In this document: one piece after another, positions 34,986 to 44,970 of the stretch
How positions within the stretch are numbered: position 1 is the first letter of the stretch
Layout: every line of letters starts with the position of its first letter
Assembly (NCBI GenBank): GCA_019416285.1
Contig: DXXM01000029.1
Span: 1-45,012 of the forward strand
DNA from: Bacteroidales bacterium
GTDB taxonomy: Bacteria; Bacteroidota; Bacteroidia; Bacteroidales; Muribaculaceae
Reading direction: 5' to 3'
Length of the DNA stretch: 45,012 nucleotides
Notes under the pieces: generated by a model
Told to the model about the DNA's origin: nothing
The model's database searches: none
Seen by the model: only the letters and a program-made list of their open reading frames with translations
Program-made: the position numbers and the translations under genes

Positions 34986-36850
34986 TGGCCAGGCTGACAT
35001 ATCTCCTGATATTTTCCTCTCTCTTTGCCGGCTTTGGTGTCGGCGCAGAAAATTTATCGGCGGATTCAGTGCCATCTCATAGACTCGGGGAAGTAGTGGT
35101 CACCGGGAGCAACGATGCTGTCGGCCGGAATCTGCTTCCCTACACAGTGTCGACCGTCGGCAGTCATCAGCTGGAGGCTACCGGACAGCCGCAGCTGCTT
35201 CCGGCAATATCGGGCATGGTGCCGAGCCTTTTTGTCACCGAGCGCAATATGCTCGGTTTCGGCCTGAGCAACGGCGGCGCGGGAGGCATCAAGATAAGGG
35301 GCGTCGGCGGCTCACCGACAAATGCCGTACTTATGATGGTGGACGGACAGCCGCAGTTTGCAGGAATCTACTCGCATCATGTCGCAGATTTCTATGGCAC
35401 GGAATATGTCGACCATGTCGAGGTGCTCCGCGGTCCAGGTTCGGTGCTCTATGGCTCCAACGCGATGGGCGGTGTCATAAATGTCATCACCAAAAGTCCC
35501 GCTCATTCCGGCGTCCGTACCACACTGAGTTCCCGCTACGGCTCACACAACACCTGGCTCAACTCACTCACGAACACCACCCGTTTCGGGCGTTTTTCAT
35601 CGCTCGTCTCACTGGGCTATGACCGCACCGACGGCCTTCAGAAAGATTTCGACTTCCGTCAGAGCAATCTTTATGCGAAGGTTGGCTACGATTTCAGTGA
35701 CCGTTGGAGCTCCCGTGCCGATTATTCTCTCATGCAGTTCGTCGGGAATGATCCGGTCTATCCGAAACTCTCGAATCCCGAGTCGACAGACATCTATCAT
35801 CAGGACGTGATACGCGGCGAGGCTTCAGTCACAGTGAGCAACACTTATGGCGCTACCAACGGCGCGGCTCGCGTCTATTACAGCTACGGCAACCATTTTG
35901 TCGATGACCCTCGTCATTTCCATAGTGTCGACGACCGTTTCGGTGTGATTCTCTATCAGAATTTCAGACCGTGGTCAGGCTCTTCGGCCACTCTCGGCTT
36001 TGACTTTGACCGCTATTCGGGCAAAATACCCGTTTCCGGCGGCAATCATCATACCGATGGTTCGCTGACCACCATGTCGCGCCGCCACATCATCGAATAT
36101 TCGCCATATCTCACCCTGTCGCAGCAGCTTCTTGGCGATGCTGTGATTCTCAACGGCGGCCTGCGTATGGCCAATAGTAACCGCTTCTCCACTCAGTGGA
36201 TTCCGCAGGCCGGAGTGGTGCTCCATCCGGGGGAGGACTGGACTGTCAAAGCCTCGCTGTCGAAAGGCTACCGCAATCCATCGTTCCGCGAACTGTATCT
36301 CTATCGCATGGCCAATCCCGGACTTGAACCGGAGCGGATGATGAACTATGAGGTAAGTATCGGCAGGCATTTCAGCCGCTACCTTTCTGTGGATGTCACC
36401 GCCTACTATAGCAAGGGCTCGAATCTGATTCAGATTGTCGACATGAAAAATGTCAACACCGGCCGTTTCATCAACAAAGGAATCGAACTCTCTGCGCGCA
36501 GCCACCTCACGGAGCGATTGCAGTTATGGGCTACTTACAGCTATTTGCACACATCGCTCCACAATCTTACCGCCGCCCCGAAAAACCAGTATTACCTCGG
36601 CGTAGGATGGGATGCCTTTAAGAGATTTCACATCGATGCAGAACTTAAAGGCGCGGGAGGTCTGTACGTAGCCGACGATGTGAGCAATCAGAACTATGCC
36701 ACAGTCAATATGCGCCTGTCCTATCGCCCCCTCCACCTCCTCACGTTCACCCTCGACCTTGACAACATCACCGACACCCGCTACACCATCAACCGCGGCT
36801 ACGAAATGCCCGGCTTCAACCTCATCGGCGGCTTCAAACTCACTTTCTGA
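34985..36850 (+). CDS. TonB-dependent receptor, small (cobalamin/siderophore-like) type
   Basis: A 621-residue outer-membrane receptor, about the length of BtuB. A signal peptide is followed by a TonB box region (GEVVVTGS), a plug (about 50-160, with the typical VEVLRGPGSVLYGSNAMGG) and a 22-strand barrel ending in LIGGFKLTF, whose final Phe is an insertion signal. No carboxypeptidase-D or STN domain precedes the plug, unlike SusC. It probably imports a small metal-chelating compound or cofactor rather than a glycan. Coupling to the DUF362 and Fe-S reductase genes suggests the ligand is modified in the periplasm or cytoplasm by them. Confidence 0.87.
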   Translation: MARLTYLLIFSSLFAGFGVGAENLSADSVPSHRLGEVVVTGSNDAVGRNLLPYTVSTVGSHQLEATGQPQLLPAISGMVPSLFVTERNMLGFGLSNGGAGGIKIRGVGGSPTNAVLMMVDGQPQFAGIYSHHVADFYGTEYVDHVEVLRGPGSVLYGSNAMGGVINVITKSPAHSGVRTTLSSRYGSHNTWLNSLTNTTRFGRFSSLVSLGYDRTDGLQKDFDFRQSNLYAKVGYDFSDRWSSRADYSLMQFVGNDPVYPKLSNPESTDIYHQDVIRGEASVTVSNTYGATNGAARVYYSYGNHFVDDPRHFHSVDDRFGVILYQNFRPWSGSSATLGFDFDRYSGKIPVSGGNHHTDGSLTTMSRRHIIEYSPYLTLSQQLLGDAVILNGGLRMANSNRFSTQWIPQAGVVLHPGEDWTVKASLSKGYRNPSFRELYLYRMANPGLEPERMMNYEVSIGRHFSRYLSVDVTAYYSKGSNLIQIVDMKNVNTGRFINKGIELSARSHLTERLQLWATYSYLHTSLHNLTAAPKNQYYLGVGWDAFKRFHIDAELKGAGGLYVADDVSNQNYATVNMRLSYRPLHLLTFTLDLDNITDTRYTINRGYEMPGFNLIGGFKLTF

Positions 36851-36879
36851 TAAGTATAGAGATTCAGAATTGTGTATCT

Positions 36880-36935
36880 ATAATCAAGAGTCCCCGAAAA
36901 GTTTCGCATAAAACTTTTCGGGGACTCTTGATTAT
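36880..36935. terminator. Long perfect palindrome, probable shared terminator
   Basis: A perfect 25-bp inverted repeat (36880-36904 with 36911-36935) with a 6-base loop between convergent genes. It is unusually long and has A/T-rich outer ends but no clean T-run outside the stem on the plus strand. Confidence 0.8.
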
Positions 36936-37011
36936 GGGCGGACGGTTTATAGCCGTCATGTATTGCCGGTTTCATTCCTCCTTACCAGTAGGCAGAGGGG
37001 AATAGGTGGCG

Positions 37012-38829
37012 TTATTTTTTGGTGAAGGTGGTTTTGGTGTCGGCGAAGTAGTAGTACCAGTCGGGTGCGGAGGTGGTGCCGAAGTTGTACCATCCGGTCC
37101 AGCCTTCCACTGTGATGACACGGCTGCTGCTGATGGTGGCTACTACGGGAGCATCGGAACCGGTGGTACCGGCGAAGATGTAGTAGCCCCATTCCTGCGG
37201 CTGGAAGGTCACAGTCATGGCCTTGAGATCCACTTTCCCTACTATGGGACACTCGCTCCAATAGAAATTGTCGAACACGAGGCTGTTGGGGTCGTCGGCC
37301 GATTTCGTGACGGTCAGTACATTGTCATAGGAGAAGGAGCCTTCCTGCGATTCAACATACTGATAGCCGGTGGTGGTGACGGAATATTCACCGACGAGGT
37401 CGTCGATGGTCATGGCGCCAGTGCCGTTGCCCCAGGTGAATACGTCGGAACACCAGTCTGCACCGGAGACGGCTGCTGCATAGACGCAGAGACGGAGGGT
37501 GCCGCCTGTGGCACCGCCGGTGATGAAGGAGCTTGTGTCCTCGTAGGCGGCGTCGTAGCCGGGCCAGATATACAGGCCGTAGTAGTCGCCTCCGAGTCCG
37601 GTGTTAATCCAATAGCCGTTTGCGTAGTAGCCTTCGGCATTGAGAATCTCCTCGACGCTTCCGTTGTTGGCGGGGTCAACTCTGAATTCCAGGTTGTAGC
37701 CGTCGACACCATACCAGGGCTCAAGCGAATAGGTATTGTCGTCGTAGGCGGTGAGGGTTTCATTGTAGGTCTCGCCGGTCACTGCGCTGCGATAAGTGCC
37801 CTGAGCTCTCCACAGCACCTGGCGTGCGGGTTCCCAGATGAATGTGTCGGTGCCGGCACCGTAGTTGCAGGTGTGGATGTTGATTTGGCCGCCGCGCTCG
37901 TTGCCGGAGAAGGTAGAGGGCACGTCGTTTGAGAGGTATATATCGGGAAGAGCGCTGTCGCCGGTCGGGATGATATATTCTCCCTCCGAATTTTTGCTGT
38001 AGCTGCCGTAAGGGGTAATCACACCGTTTTCATCGACAGAGAAATCGAAGTTATAAGGCTCCACACCATACCATGACATGAGCGAATAGGTGTTGTCGTC
38101 GTAGGCAATCATGGTCACGGGATATGATTTGCCGAGATGGGCGCTGGTGTAGGTTCCGACTACGGTCCACGTGCGGGTGTGGGTCATGGTGAATGACACG
38201 GTGGCCTTTTCAGACTCGGTGTAGACCTCGTCGGTGGAAACGGCATATACGCTCACTGTGTACTCACGGTCGATGTCGAGACCGGAGATTGCGACGTAGA
38301 GCTCGGAGGTCTCTCCTTTGATTTCCTCGGAAGCGCCGGTCTCCTTGCCGGTGATTTCATAGGAATATATATAGGATGTGGCATGGGGGACCTCTTCCCA
38401 GCTCACGGTGGCTACACCGGCGGCCACTTCTGCTGTGAGTGTCGGAGCGGCGAGCGGCTCGGTTGAAGCTGTGGTGCCCGTGAGAGTGGCAATCTTGGAT
38501 GTGCCGACATCACCGTAGACTTTCGAGTAGGCCCACACCGAAAGCGTGTAGGTGGTGGCGGGGCGCAGACCAGTGAAATGCACCCGTGTATATTTGGTCA
38601 CGTCAGTGTAGACCGCTTTTCCTTCCGGATCGGTGAGCTCATAGCCATACTGAGTGGCGTCATCCACCTTATCCCATGAGAATGTCAGTGAGCTGACAGA
38701 CTCCGAGACATTGGCCAGCGACGGGTCTTTAAGCACCGACTTGATGGCGTCGTCATCGTCGCTGCATGCGCTCAGCCCGAAGGCGAGAGCGCATGCCATG
38801 GCGACAGCAAAAATCTTATATATTTTCAT
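37012..38829 (-). CDS. Surface lipoprotein with FnIII domains and repeated beta modules
   Basis: A 605-residue lipoprotein: lipobox LSAC (Cys22) followed by SDDDD, the Bacteroides surface-export signal. Two fibronectin-III-like domains (about 35-120 and 128-215) are followed by repeated beta-rich modules. The phrase YDDNTYSL-x2-WYGV-x2-YN occurs twice (modules about 220-340 and 345-470), which shows internal duplication, and a third, diverged module ends the protein. It is the last gene of a susCD operon, the position of SusE/SusF-type glycan-binding proteins, so surface binding of the imported substrate is likely. No catalytic motif is seen. Many aromatic residues fit a carbohydrate-binding surface. 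Confidence 0.7.
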   Translation of the reverse strand: MKIYKIFAVAMACALAFGLSACSDDDDAIKSVLKDPSLANVSESVSSLTFSWDKVDDATQYGYELTDPEGKAVYTDVTKYTRVHFTGLRPATTYTLSVWAYSKVYGDVGTSKIATLTGTTASTEPLAAPTLTAEVAAGVATVSWEEVPHATSYIYSYEITGKETGASEEIKGETSELYVAISGLDIDREYTVSVYAVSTDEVYTESEKATVSFTMTHTRTWTVVGTYTSAHLGKSYPVTMIAYDDNTYSLMSWYGVEPYNFDFSVDENGVITPYGSYSKNSEGEYIIPTGDSALPDIYLSNDVPSTFSGNERGGQINIHTCNYGAGTDTFIWEPARQVLWRAQGTYRSAVTGETYNETLTAYDDNTYSLEPWYGVDGYNLEFRVDPANNGSVEEILNAEGYYANGYWINTGLGGDYYGLYIWPGYDAAYEDTSSFITGGATGGTLRLCVYAAAVSGADWCSDVFTWGNGTGAMTIDDLVGEYSVTTTGYQYVESQEGSFSYDNVLTVTKSADDPNSLVFDNFYWSECPIVGKVDLKAMTVTFQPQEWGYYIFAGTTGSDAPVVATISSSRVITVEGWTGWYNFGTTSAPDWYYYFADTKTTFTKK

Positions 38830-38846
38830 GATGGATTTCTGATTTT

Positions 38847-39767
38847 TTATTCAAACATTTCAAAAAGCGGGTCGGAGTATGAGAATGACACATATTGCCA
38901 GCTGCTTGAGCCGTCGTCGTAGGAGGTATCGATGGTAATCTGACCGGTCTTTCTGCCGAAACGGATGTAGGTGTAGGGCGTATCGTTACCGTAGGTATAA
39001 ATCAGAGCATATTCGATTAAGGGTGACGATGCACCGTCGGGGCTCCATACGGGGTAGTCGCCGGTCTCCTGATTGTAGAGATACCAGCACTGGAATTCAT
39101 CCTCCGGATAATAGTTCACATAGGGATCGTCGTTTGCTGTAGGATAGATAATTGAACGGCTTGCCGACGGGTCATCCACTTCAAAAGGAAGGTCGATGCC
39201 TGAGCCGAGGAAGTTCTCTATTTTGAACTTTTTTGTGCCGGGCATTGCATATATATTGCAGTAGATGTCGGCGTAATAGCTTGTGAAACTGAAGCACGCG
39301 TTTTCCGCCCAAAGCTCCCAGTCTGATACAAGCGACGACACAGTGACTTCGCTTGTGCCTTCGGCATACGGATTGGAGTAGCTTTCGGGGATAGAGAGTG
39401 TGAGGGTATATTCCTGTTTGGTGGGGAGTAGCGAGCAGTCCACTTTTATGGTGGTCTCAGTCTCGCCGTCGGCAAATCTGACTTCAGAGGGGAGTGAGAA
39501 CCCGCCTTCCACATTGGCCGACACGGTCACCGGGACAGTCACCTCGCCGTTGGCGTCAAGTCTCCTGACAGTGACATCAAAGGTCTTGTCGTCGTCATCG
39601 CTGCTGAAAATGTAGGAATACTCACTCTGGAGCGGAAAATAGACTGACGGATTGCCCGGTTCCACCGCCGGCCCCGGAGCGTAGTCGTCGTCATCCGAGC
39701 ATGATGCCAGCGGGAGCGAAACCAGCATGGCTACAAACGCCATGCCAAATATATTTTTGATTTTCAT
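38847..39767 (-). CDS. Surface lipoprotein of the susCD operon, function unknown
   Basis: A 306-residue lipoprotein with lipobox LASC (Cys23) followed by SDDDD. Residues about 35-135 resemble a Calx-beta/DUF4843-like beta-sandwich (FDVTVRRLDANGEVTVPVTV). The rest is a beta-rich domain with many Tyr and Trp. It lies between susD (26 bases upstream) and the FnIII lipoprotein (17 bases downstream), and probably sits with the SusCD complex at the cell surface. No enzyme motif is recognised. Confidence 0.65.
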   Translation of the reverse strand: MKIKNIFGMAFVAMLVSLPLASCSDDDDYAPGPAVEPGNPSVYFPLQSEYSYIFSSDDDDKTFDVTVRRLDANGEVTVPVTVSANVEGGFSLPSEVRFADGETETTIKVDCSLLPTKQEYTLTLSIPESYSNPYAEGTSEVTVSSLVSDWELWAENACFSFTSYYADIYCNIYAMPGTKKFKIENFLGSGIDLPFEVDDPSASRSIIYPTANDDPYVNYYPEDEFQCWYLYNQETGDYPVWSPDGASSPLIEYALIYTYGNDTPYTYIRFGRKTGQITIDTSYDDGSSSWQYVSFSYSDPLFEMFE

Positions 39768-39793
39768 ATCTTGGAAATTAACTTGTTATGACT

Positions 39794-41533
39794 TTAGTTA
39801 CTGCCATTCCACACCGAGATTGCATTCGAAGGGTCGGGATTGAGAATCACAGCCTTGTTGTAGTTTTTCTCACGGTCTGGAATATAGAGGGTCATCCACG
39901 GAGCCACGGCGTTGGGATAGGAATTGAAGCAGAAGTCGGGATACCAGTTTGTGCCGGCATAGCCGCGGATCACGGGTTTCTCGAGACGGCGGTAGTCCCA
40001 CACAATCAGACCTTCGAGCCACAGTTCGATGCGCTTTTGGTCAAATATCTCGTCAATGAGCTCCTCGATGCCTGCGGCATTGCAAACATAGCTGTTGTTG
40101 CGGTAGCGGTAGCTGTTGAGGAAGGATTCAAGGAGCTGCTTGCCGGCTCCGACGCCCGACACGCGGGCCACAGCCTCGGCCTCGATGAGATACATTTCCT
40201 CGATACGCATAAGAGGCACGCTGACGGCATTGCCGACGGCATAAGTGGTGCGGTCACCGCTGCCGGGATGGTATTTGAATCCGACATACGCGCCGTATTT
40301 GCGCCATTCGTTATAGCCCATAGCTGTGCCCTTGGCATATTTGGTGTTGTAGGCCTGCTCGTCGGCCACATCATCGGGAGCAATCCAGGTGGTCTTGCGC
40401 CAGTCTGAATCAGAAATCTTGGAAAACAGTTTGGCGTCAATCATGCGGGATGCGCCATAGCCCTGGTCGCAAAGGCCCCATGTGGCCTCAGGCGAGACGT
40501 AGGACACGAATGACTGCCATTCGAGATTGACGGCAGGATTGTCGAGAGTAAGTGTCACACACCACATCCATGCCGCGTTGGGGGTATTGAAACCGGTTTT
40601 GGGGTCAAACCACTGCGATTCGGTGAGGGGTGAATAACCTTCGGAAATGGCGCGGCGCGCATAGATGGCTGCGTTGTTGAAGCAGTCGTTGGCCGTACTT
40701 ATGCCGAGCTTGGCGTAGGGGATTTCCTCGTCGCTGTCGTGGCTCAACTGCTGGTCGAGATCGCCGGGATAGAGTTGGAAACGTGTGCCGAGCTCAAGCC
40801 AGAAGCGAGCCTTGAGGCCGTAGACCACTCCCAGCGAGGCGTTGACCTTTGATGATACTGTGTGGAAATCGGCAAGATATCTCTCGGCATTGTCGAGGTC
40901 CTCCGCGATGAAACGATACATGGTGTAGAAAGGCGCGCGGGGATTGTCGCGTCCGTCGGCATCCGAAGTGTTCTCAGTCACGATAGGCACGGTGAGGCCC
41001 ATTATGCCCGAGGCCTGGGCCTGCTGGTCAAGCGACGCCACGTCGGTGTGACGGTATTCATACAAACGGGCCATGTCAAGATAGGCCATGGCGCGGTAGG
41101 CGAGGGCATTTCCGGCATATTCTTTGTCTTCGTCACGCTGTTCGGGGTCAGACACGCTGAGCACGATGTTGCACTTCTGTACGAGATAGTAATATCTTCG
41201 CCAGAATAGGCTCTGCGGAGCGTAGTCGCCGAGGTAGTTGAGATAGCTGAATTCGGTGAAATAATCGTAGGTAGGATCGTAGACGGGGACGTCGGCTGTC
41301 ATGGCGTCGCGTCTGATACCGAAAGCCGGAAAGCCGGCGTCGCCTGCGAGTCCGTTGTCGGAATATGAGTCGTAGGCAGTCATGTAGGCACTCACCGCAC
41401 TCGAGAGAGCGCTCTTGTCCTCACCCTTGATCTGATCGGCAGTGGCCTGGTTGGTGGGAGTGAAATCCTCGAGGCAACCGGTGAGGCCTAAAGCCGCAGC
41501 GATGACGGATGAATATATTATAAATTTTTTCAT
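39794..41533 (-). CDS. SusD/RagB-family surface lipoprotein
   Basis: A 579-residue SusD homologue, the lid of a SusCD importer. The lipobox LTGC has Cys20, and CLEDFTPTNQ is typical of the mature N-terminus. The helical TPR scaffold has the expected segments (YAGNALAYRAMAYLDMARLYEY; VPLMRIEEMYLIEAEAVAR; EIFDQKRIELWLEGLIVWDYRR). It binds the substrate (a glycan or peptide) over the SusC barrel. It follows susC by 27 bases. Which sugar it binds cannot be told from the sequence. Confidence 0.94.
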   Translation of the reverse strand: MKKFIIYSSVIAAALGLTGCLEDFTPTNQATADQIKGEDKSALSSAVSAYMTAYDSYSDNGLAGDAGFPAFGIRRDAMTADVPVYDPTYDYFTEFSYLNYLGDYAPQSLFWRRYYYLVQKCNIVLSVSDPEQRDEDKEYAGNALAYRAMAYLDMARLYEYRHTDVASLDQQAQASGIMGLTVPIVTENTSDADGRDNPRAPFYTMYRFIAEDLDNAERYLADFHTVSSKVNASLGVVYGLKARFWLELGTRFQLYPGDLDQQLSHDSDEEIPYAKLGISTANDCFNNAAIYARRAISEGYSPLTESQWFDPKTGFNTPNAAWMWCVTLTLDNPAVNLEWQSFVSYVSPEATWGLCDQGYGASRMIDAKLFSKISDSDWRKTTWIAPDDVADEQAYNTKYAKGTAMGYNEWRKYGAYVGFKYHPGSGDRTTYAVGNAVSVPLMRIEEMYLIEAEAVARVSGVGAGKQLLESFLNSYRYRNNSYVCNAAGIEELIDEIFDQKRIELWLEGLIVWDYRRLEKPVIRGYAGTNWYPDFCFNSYPNAVAPWMTLYIPDREKNYNKAVILNPDPSNAISVWNGSN

Positions 41534-41560
41534 TGTCGGTTGATTGAGATGATGGTCTGA

Positions 41561-44500
41561 TTAGAATTCGACGGAAAGGCCGCCTGAGATGGTGCGCATG
41601 GGGAAAAATGCGCCTGCATATACTCCGTAGTATGAATCGAAACGGGGGTCAAAGCCTTTGCGCTTTGTCCAGTAGGCGATGTTTTCGGCTGCGCCGTAAA
41701 TTCTCAGTTTTGACATCTTGAGCGCCGAGGAGATGCGCTTGGGCAGAGTGTAGCCGATGGTCAGGTTCTTGAATGTGAGATAGCTTGCGTCTGTGAGCCA
41801 GCGGTCCGAAGCAGAGGCGGCATAGAGGTCATTGTATTGCCAGCGGGGGATGTCGCTGGTGGGATTTTCGGGTGACCATGCGTTGAACACATCCTTGTGT
41901 ATCTGCGAGCCCACGATGGCGTTGTAGGGCGGAGTCATCATCGACATATAGGCCCAATCCCATTTCTTGCCGCCGATAGAGTAGTTGAACTGTGCGTTCA
42001 GGTCAAATCCGTAGATACGGAGCGATGTGTTGAAGCCGCCGAATATCTTGGGAAGTGCGGAGCCGCAGAGCGAGTAGGAGGCCTGTGCGTAGTCTGTGGT
42101 TGTTGAGAGTTCGCCGGTGGAGGGGTCTTTTTTGTAATAGAGAGCCTGGCCGTCGTCTGCCACACCTGCGTAGCGCTTGAGGTACCATGTGCGTACGGGG
42201 AGCCCCTCGCCGTAGAACACCTCGCCGCTTGAATAACCGTCGTGGCCGTCCACGGTGTAGCGTTTGTTTTCTTCAGGAAGAGCTGTCACGCGGTTGCGCT
42301 CCCATGTGAAGTTTAGACCGACAGTCCAGGTTACATTGCGGTTGGCGATGATGTCGCCTGAAAGGTCGATTTCTACACCGGTGTTGCGCATGTCGCCGAC
42401 GTTGTCGTAGTAGCCGCTGTAACCGAGGCTGTAGGGAGCCGAGAAATACATGAGCATGTCGCGGGTGTTGCGGATATAGAATTCAGCTCCGCCGCGCAGA
42501 CGGCTGTTGAACAGCTCGAACTCTACGCCGGTGTTGAGGCTGCCGACGGTTTCCCAGGTGATATTCTCGTTGCCCTTGGTGTTGAACACATAGGCGATGT
42601 TGCCGTCGGAGTTCTTGATTGAATAAGTGTCGACATAGCGGAAGTTGCCGATGCCGTCGTTGCCCTGCTCACCGTAGGATGCCTTCAGCTTAAGCATGTT
42701 TAGCACGCTGTTGGAAGGGAACCATTCCTCTTTTGTAAGAATCCATGCCGCGCCGAGCGACCAGAAATTGCCCCAGCGGTGCTTGGGATGGAAACGCGAT
42801 GAACCGTCGCGGCGGAATGAACCTGAGGCGAAGATGCGGTTGTCGTAGTCATACTGCGCGCGGAGGAAGTATCCTTCAACGTTGTAGTTGGTCTGGTAGC
42901 TGTCCATATCGCTGTCCACCACGGCGCCGGCGATTTCGGTGTTCTTGTCAAACATGGCCACCTTCGTGCGGCTGGCCTCGACGCGGGTGCCGTTGTTGCG
43001 GCTGTATTCGTGTCCGATGAGCACGTCCACATTGTTTTTGCCGAAAGAGTTGTTGTAGTTGAGGAGCTGCTGGTAGTTGTAGTCGACAGTGCGGTAATGT
43101 CCGACAAATACCGCGCCGAGCGATGACTCGTTGGACGCATAGCCATAATAGGGGTTTGTGCCGGTGTTGATGCGGTTTTCGGTTACGTAGACACTGCCGT
43201 TTACAGTGAGGCGGAAGTGGTTCAGGAAATCCACATTGGCAAATCCCTGGATACTGAAGGCATTGCTGACATTCTTGTTGACATTCAGCAGGTCCTCCTG
43301 GACATAGTTGCCGTTAGTGTCCGAAGCGCGGAAGAGTCCGGCATTGTTTCCGGAACCGTAGTCATATACTTTGCCATGTGAGTCGCGCATGATGTTTCCC
43401 TCGCCGTCGCGGACATAGAGCGGGAAAATCGGAGCCATGTCGTTGAGGCAGTTGAACACTCCGGACTGCGAATTTGTCTCGGTGTGATTGTAGCTCGCGC
43501 TCGCGCCCACACGCAGGAATGAGAAGGCGTTGTATTCGGTTTTCAGACGGGCGCTGTAACGCTCGATGTCTGTGCCGTATGAGATGCCCTTGTCATCAAG
43601 ATAGCCGAGGCTGCCGTAGAAGCTGTATTTTTCATTGCCGCCGGTAAGGTTCAGGTTGTATTCCTGACGGAAACCGTTGCGTGTACCTTCCTTCATCCAG
43701 TCGTCGGGATAGAGGGTGTAGATCTGTCCGTCGTGGGCCACGCGGTTTCCGAGAGTGGCGTTGGGGTTGAGGCGACCGTTGGTGCCGATGAGCATCTCGC
43801 CTGCGGGCACACTGTAGACCATATATTCGAGACCACCGGAATTGTGGGAGGCGCCGAGGATATTGTTGGCATTGATATGCGCTTCGGCAAACTGTTGGCC
43901 GAGGCTGTTCATATAGTAGTTGCGCATAGCGAGGTAGTGTGCCTCGTAATACTGTCCCGGGGTGTCGATGTAGTCATATTTGACACGTGCGTCGCTGTTT
44001 GCACCCCACTTGGCGCCGAAATTGACCTTGGTGTTGCCTCGGCCGGCGTTTTTCGTGGTGATGAGTATGACACCGTTGGCACCGCGCGCACCGTAGAGTG
44101 CATTGGAAGCGGCATCCTTGAGCACTGTCATGCTGGCGATATCGGCAGGGGTGATGTCGTTGAGATAGCCGTTGTAGGGCAGACCGTCGAGCACGATAAG
44201 AGGTTCGGTGCTCGCATTAATCGAACTGACGCCACGGATAAGGATGCTCGGGTCCTCGTTGAAACTGTTGGTAGTTACCATCTGCAGACCTGTCACATTG
44301 CCGCTCAGAGCCTCAAGGGGATTCGTCACCTGCTGACGCTCGATGTCAGCAGCGCTTACGACACTTGCGGAACCCGTAAAGGCCTCACGCTTCTGCTTAC
44401 CGAAAGCCACCACCATAACCTCGTCCATAAGCTCCGTATGGAGGTTGAGGTAGATTTTCAGATCCGGTTTGATGTTCACCAGCTTGGTTTCGTAGCCGAT

Positions 44501-44728
44501 GTACGACACTTCAAGTTGCTTGTCAGCAGGGCGGATACCTGTAAGGGTAAAATTACCGTTCTCATCGGTGGCACAAGCGATTGTCGTGCCCGGCACCTTC
44601 ACGGTGGCTCCGATTAGAGGCAAATCATCCTCTGATGAAAGCACTTGTCCTGACACGCGCAGATTTTGCGCGAAGGCAGTGCCTACAGCAAAGAGTAGGA
44701 ACGCCCAAAATAGCATTATTTTTCTCAT
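41561..44728 (-). CDS. SusC/RagA-family TonB-linked outer-membrane transporter
   Basis: A 1055-residue SusC homologue. After the signal peptide (to about residue 20, AFAQ) comes a carboxypeptidase-D regulatory-like domain (about 24-105, VSGQVLSSEDDLPLIGATV). Then a short TonB-box-like segment (MDEVMVVAFG), a plug (about 120-230, LYGARGANGVILITTK) and a large barrel ending in GGLSVEF. It imports oligomers with SusD as lid. It is the first gene of a four-gene operon on the minus strand. No STN domain is present, so it is unlikely to signal through an anti-sigma factor. Confidence 0.96.
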   Translation of the reverse strand: MRKIMLFWAFLLFAVGTAFAQNLRVSGQVLSSEDDLPLIGATVKVPGTTIACATDENGNFTLTGIRPADKQLEVSYIGYETKLVNIKPDLKIYLNLHTELMDEVMVVAFGKQKREAFTGSASVVSAADIERQQVTNPLEALSGNVTGLQMVTTNSFNEDPSILIRGVSSINASTEPLIVLDGLPYNGYLNDITPADIASMTVLKDAASNALYGARGANGVILITTKNAGRGNTKVNFGAKWGANSDARVKYDYIDTPGQYYEAHYLAMRNYYMNSLGQQFAEAHINANNILGASHNSGGLEYMVYSVPAGEMLIGTNGRLNPNATLGNRVAHDGQIYTLYPDDWMKEGTRNGFRQEYNLNLTGGNEKYSFYGSLGYLDDKGISYGTDIERYSARLKTEYNAFSFLRVGASASYNHTETNSQSGVFNCLNDMAPIFPLYVRDGEGNIMRDSHGKVYDYGSGNNAGLFRASDTNGNYVQEDLLNVNKNVSNAFSIQGFANVDFLNHFRLTVNGSVYVTENRINTGTNPYYGYASNESSLGAVFVGHYRTVDYNYQQLLNYNNSFGKNNVDVLIGHEYSRNNGTRVEASRTKVAMFDKNTEIAGAVVDSDMDSYQTNYNVEGYFLRAQYDYDNRIFASGSFRRDGSSRFHPKHRWGNFWSLGAAWILTKEEWFPSNSVLNMLKLKASYGEQGNDGIGNFRYVDTYSIKNSDGNIAYVFNTKGNENITWETVGSLNTGVEFELFNSRLRGGAEFYIRNTRDMLMYFSAPYSLGYSGYYDNVGDMRNTGVEIDLSGDIIANRNVTWTVGLNFTWERNRVTALPEENKRYTVDGHDGYSSGEVFYGEGLPVRTWYLKRYAGVADDGQALYYKKDPSTGELSTTTDYAQASYSLCGSALPKIFGGFNTSLRIYGFDLNAQFNYSIGGKKWDWAYMSMMTPPYNAIVGSQIHKDVFNAWSPENPTSDIPRWQYNDLYAASASDRWLTDASYLTFKNLTIGYTLPKRISSALKMSKLRIYGAAENIAYWTKRKGFDPRFDSYYGVYAGAFFPMRTISGGLSVEF

Positions 44729-44830
44729 AAGAACAAGAGATGAATGTAATATAAAAACTGTAATTTCTAAGGTATGTTTTTTCTCCCCAACAGCTCAAAA
44801 AAGGAGAAAATGAGTCGTCTGCTTTTAGCA

Positions 44831-44838
44831 CAAAATTA
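44831..44838 (-). promoter_or_regulatory. -7 element of the susC operon promoter
   Basis: On the minus strand TAATTTTG fits TAnnTTTG. It predicts a leader of about 95 bases. No TTTG is found at the -33 position, so an activator may be needed or the call may be wrong. Confidence 0.45.
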
Positions 44839-44970
44839 GTAAAATATTTCTAAATAGTGTCTATATATGCTAAATTTTTCTTTGCGAAAATAACATTTTG
44901 TCACCAAATAGCCCGCAAAACCGATAAAACCGCAGTTTTTACCTATAAAATATATAGCTGCATCTAACAT

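Noticed and set aside
44779..44810. 8-bp hairpin in the susC leader
   Set aside because: The arms are A/T-rich with a 16-base loop and no T-run; too weak to call as an attenuator or riboswitch.
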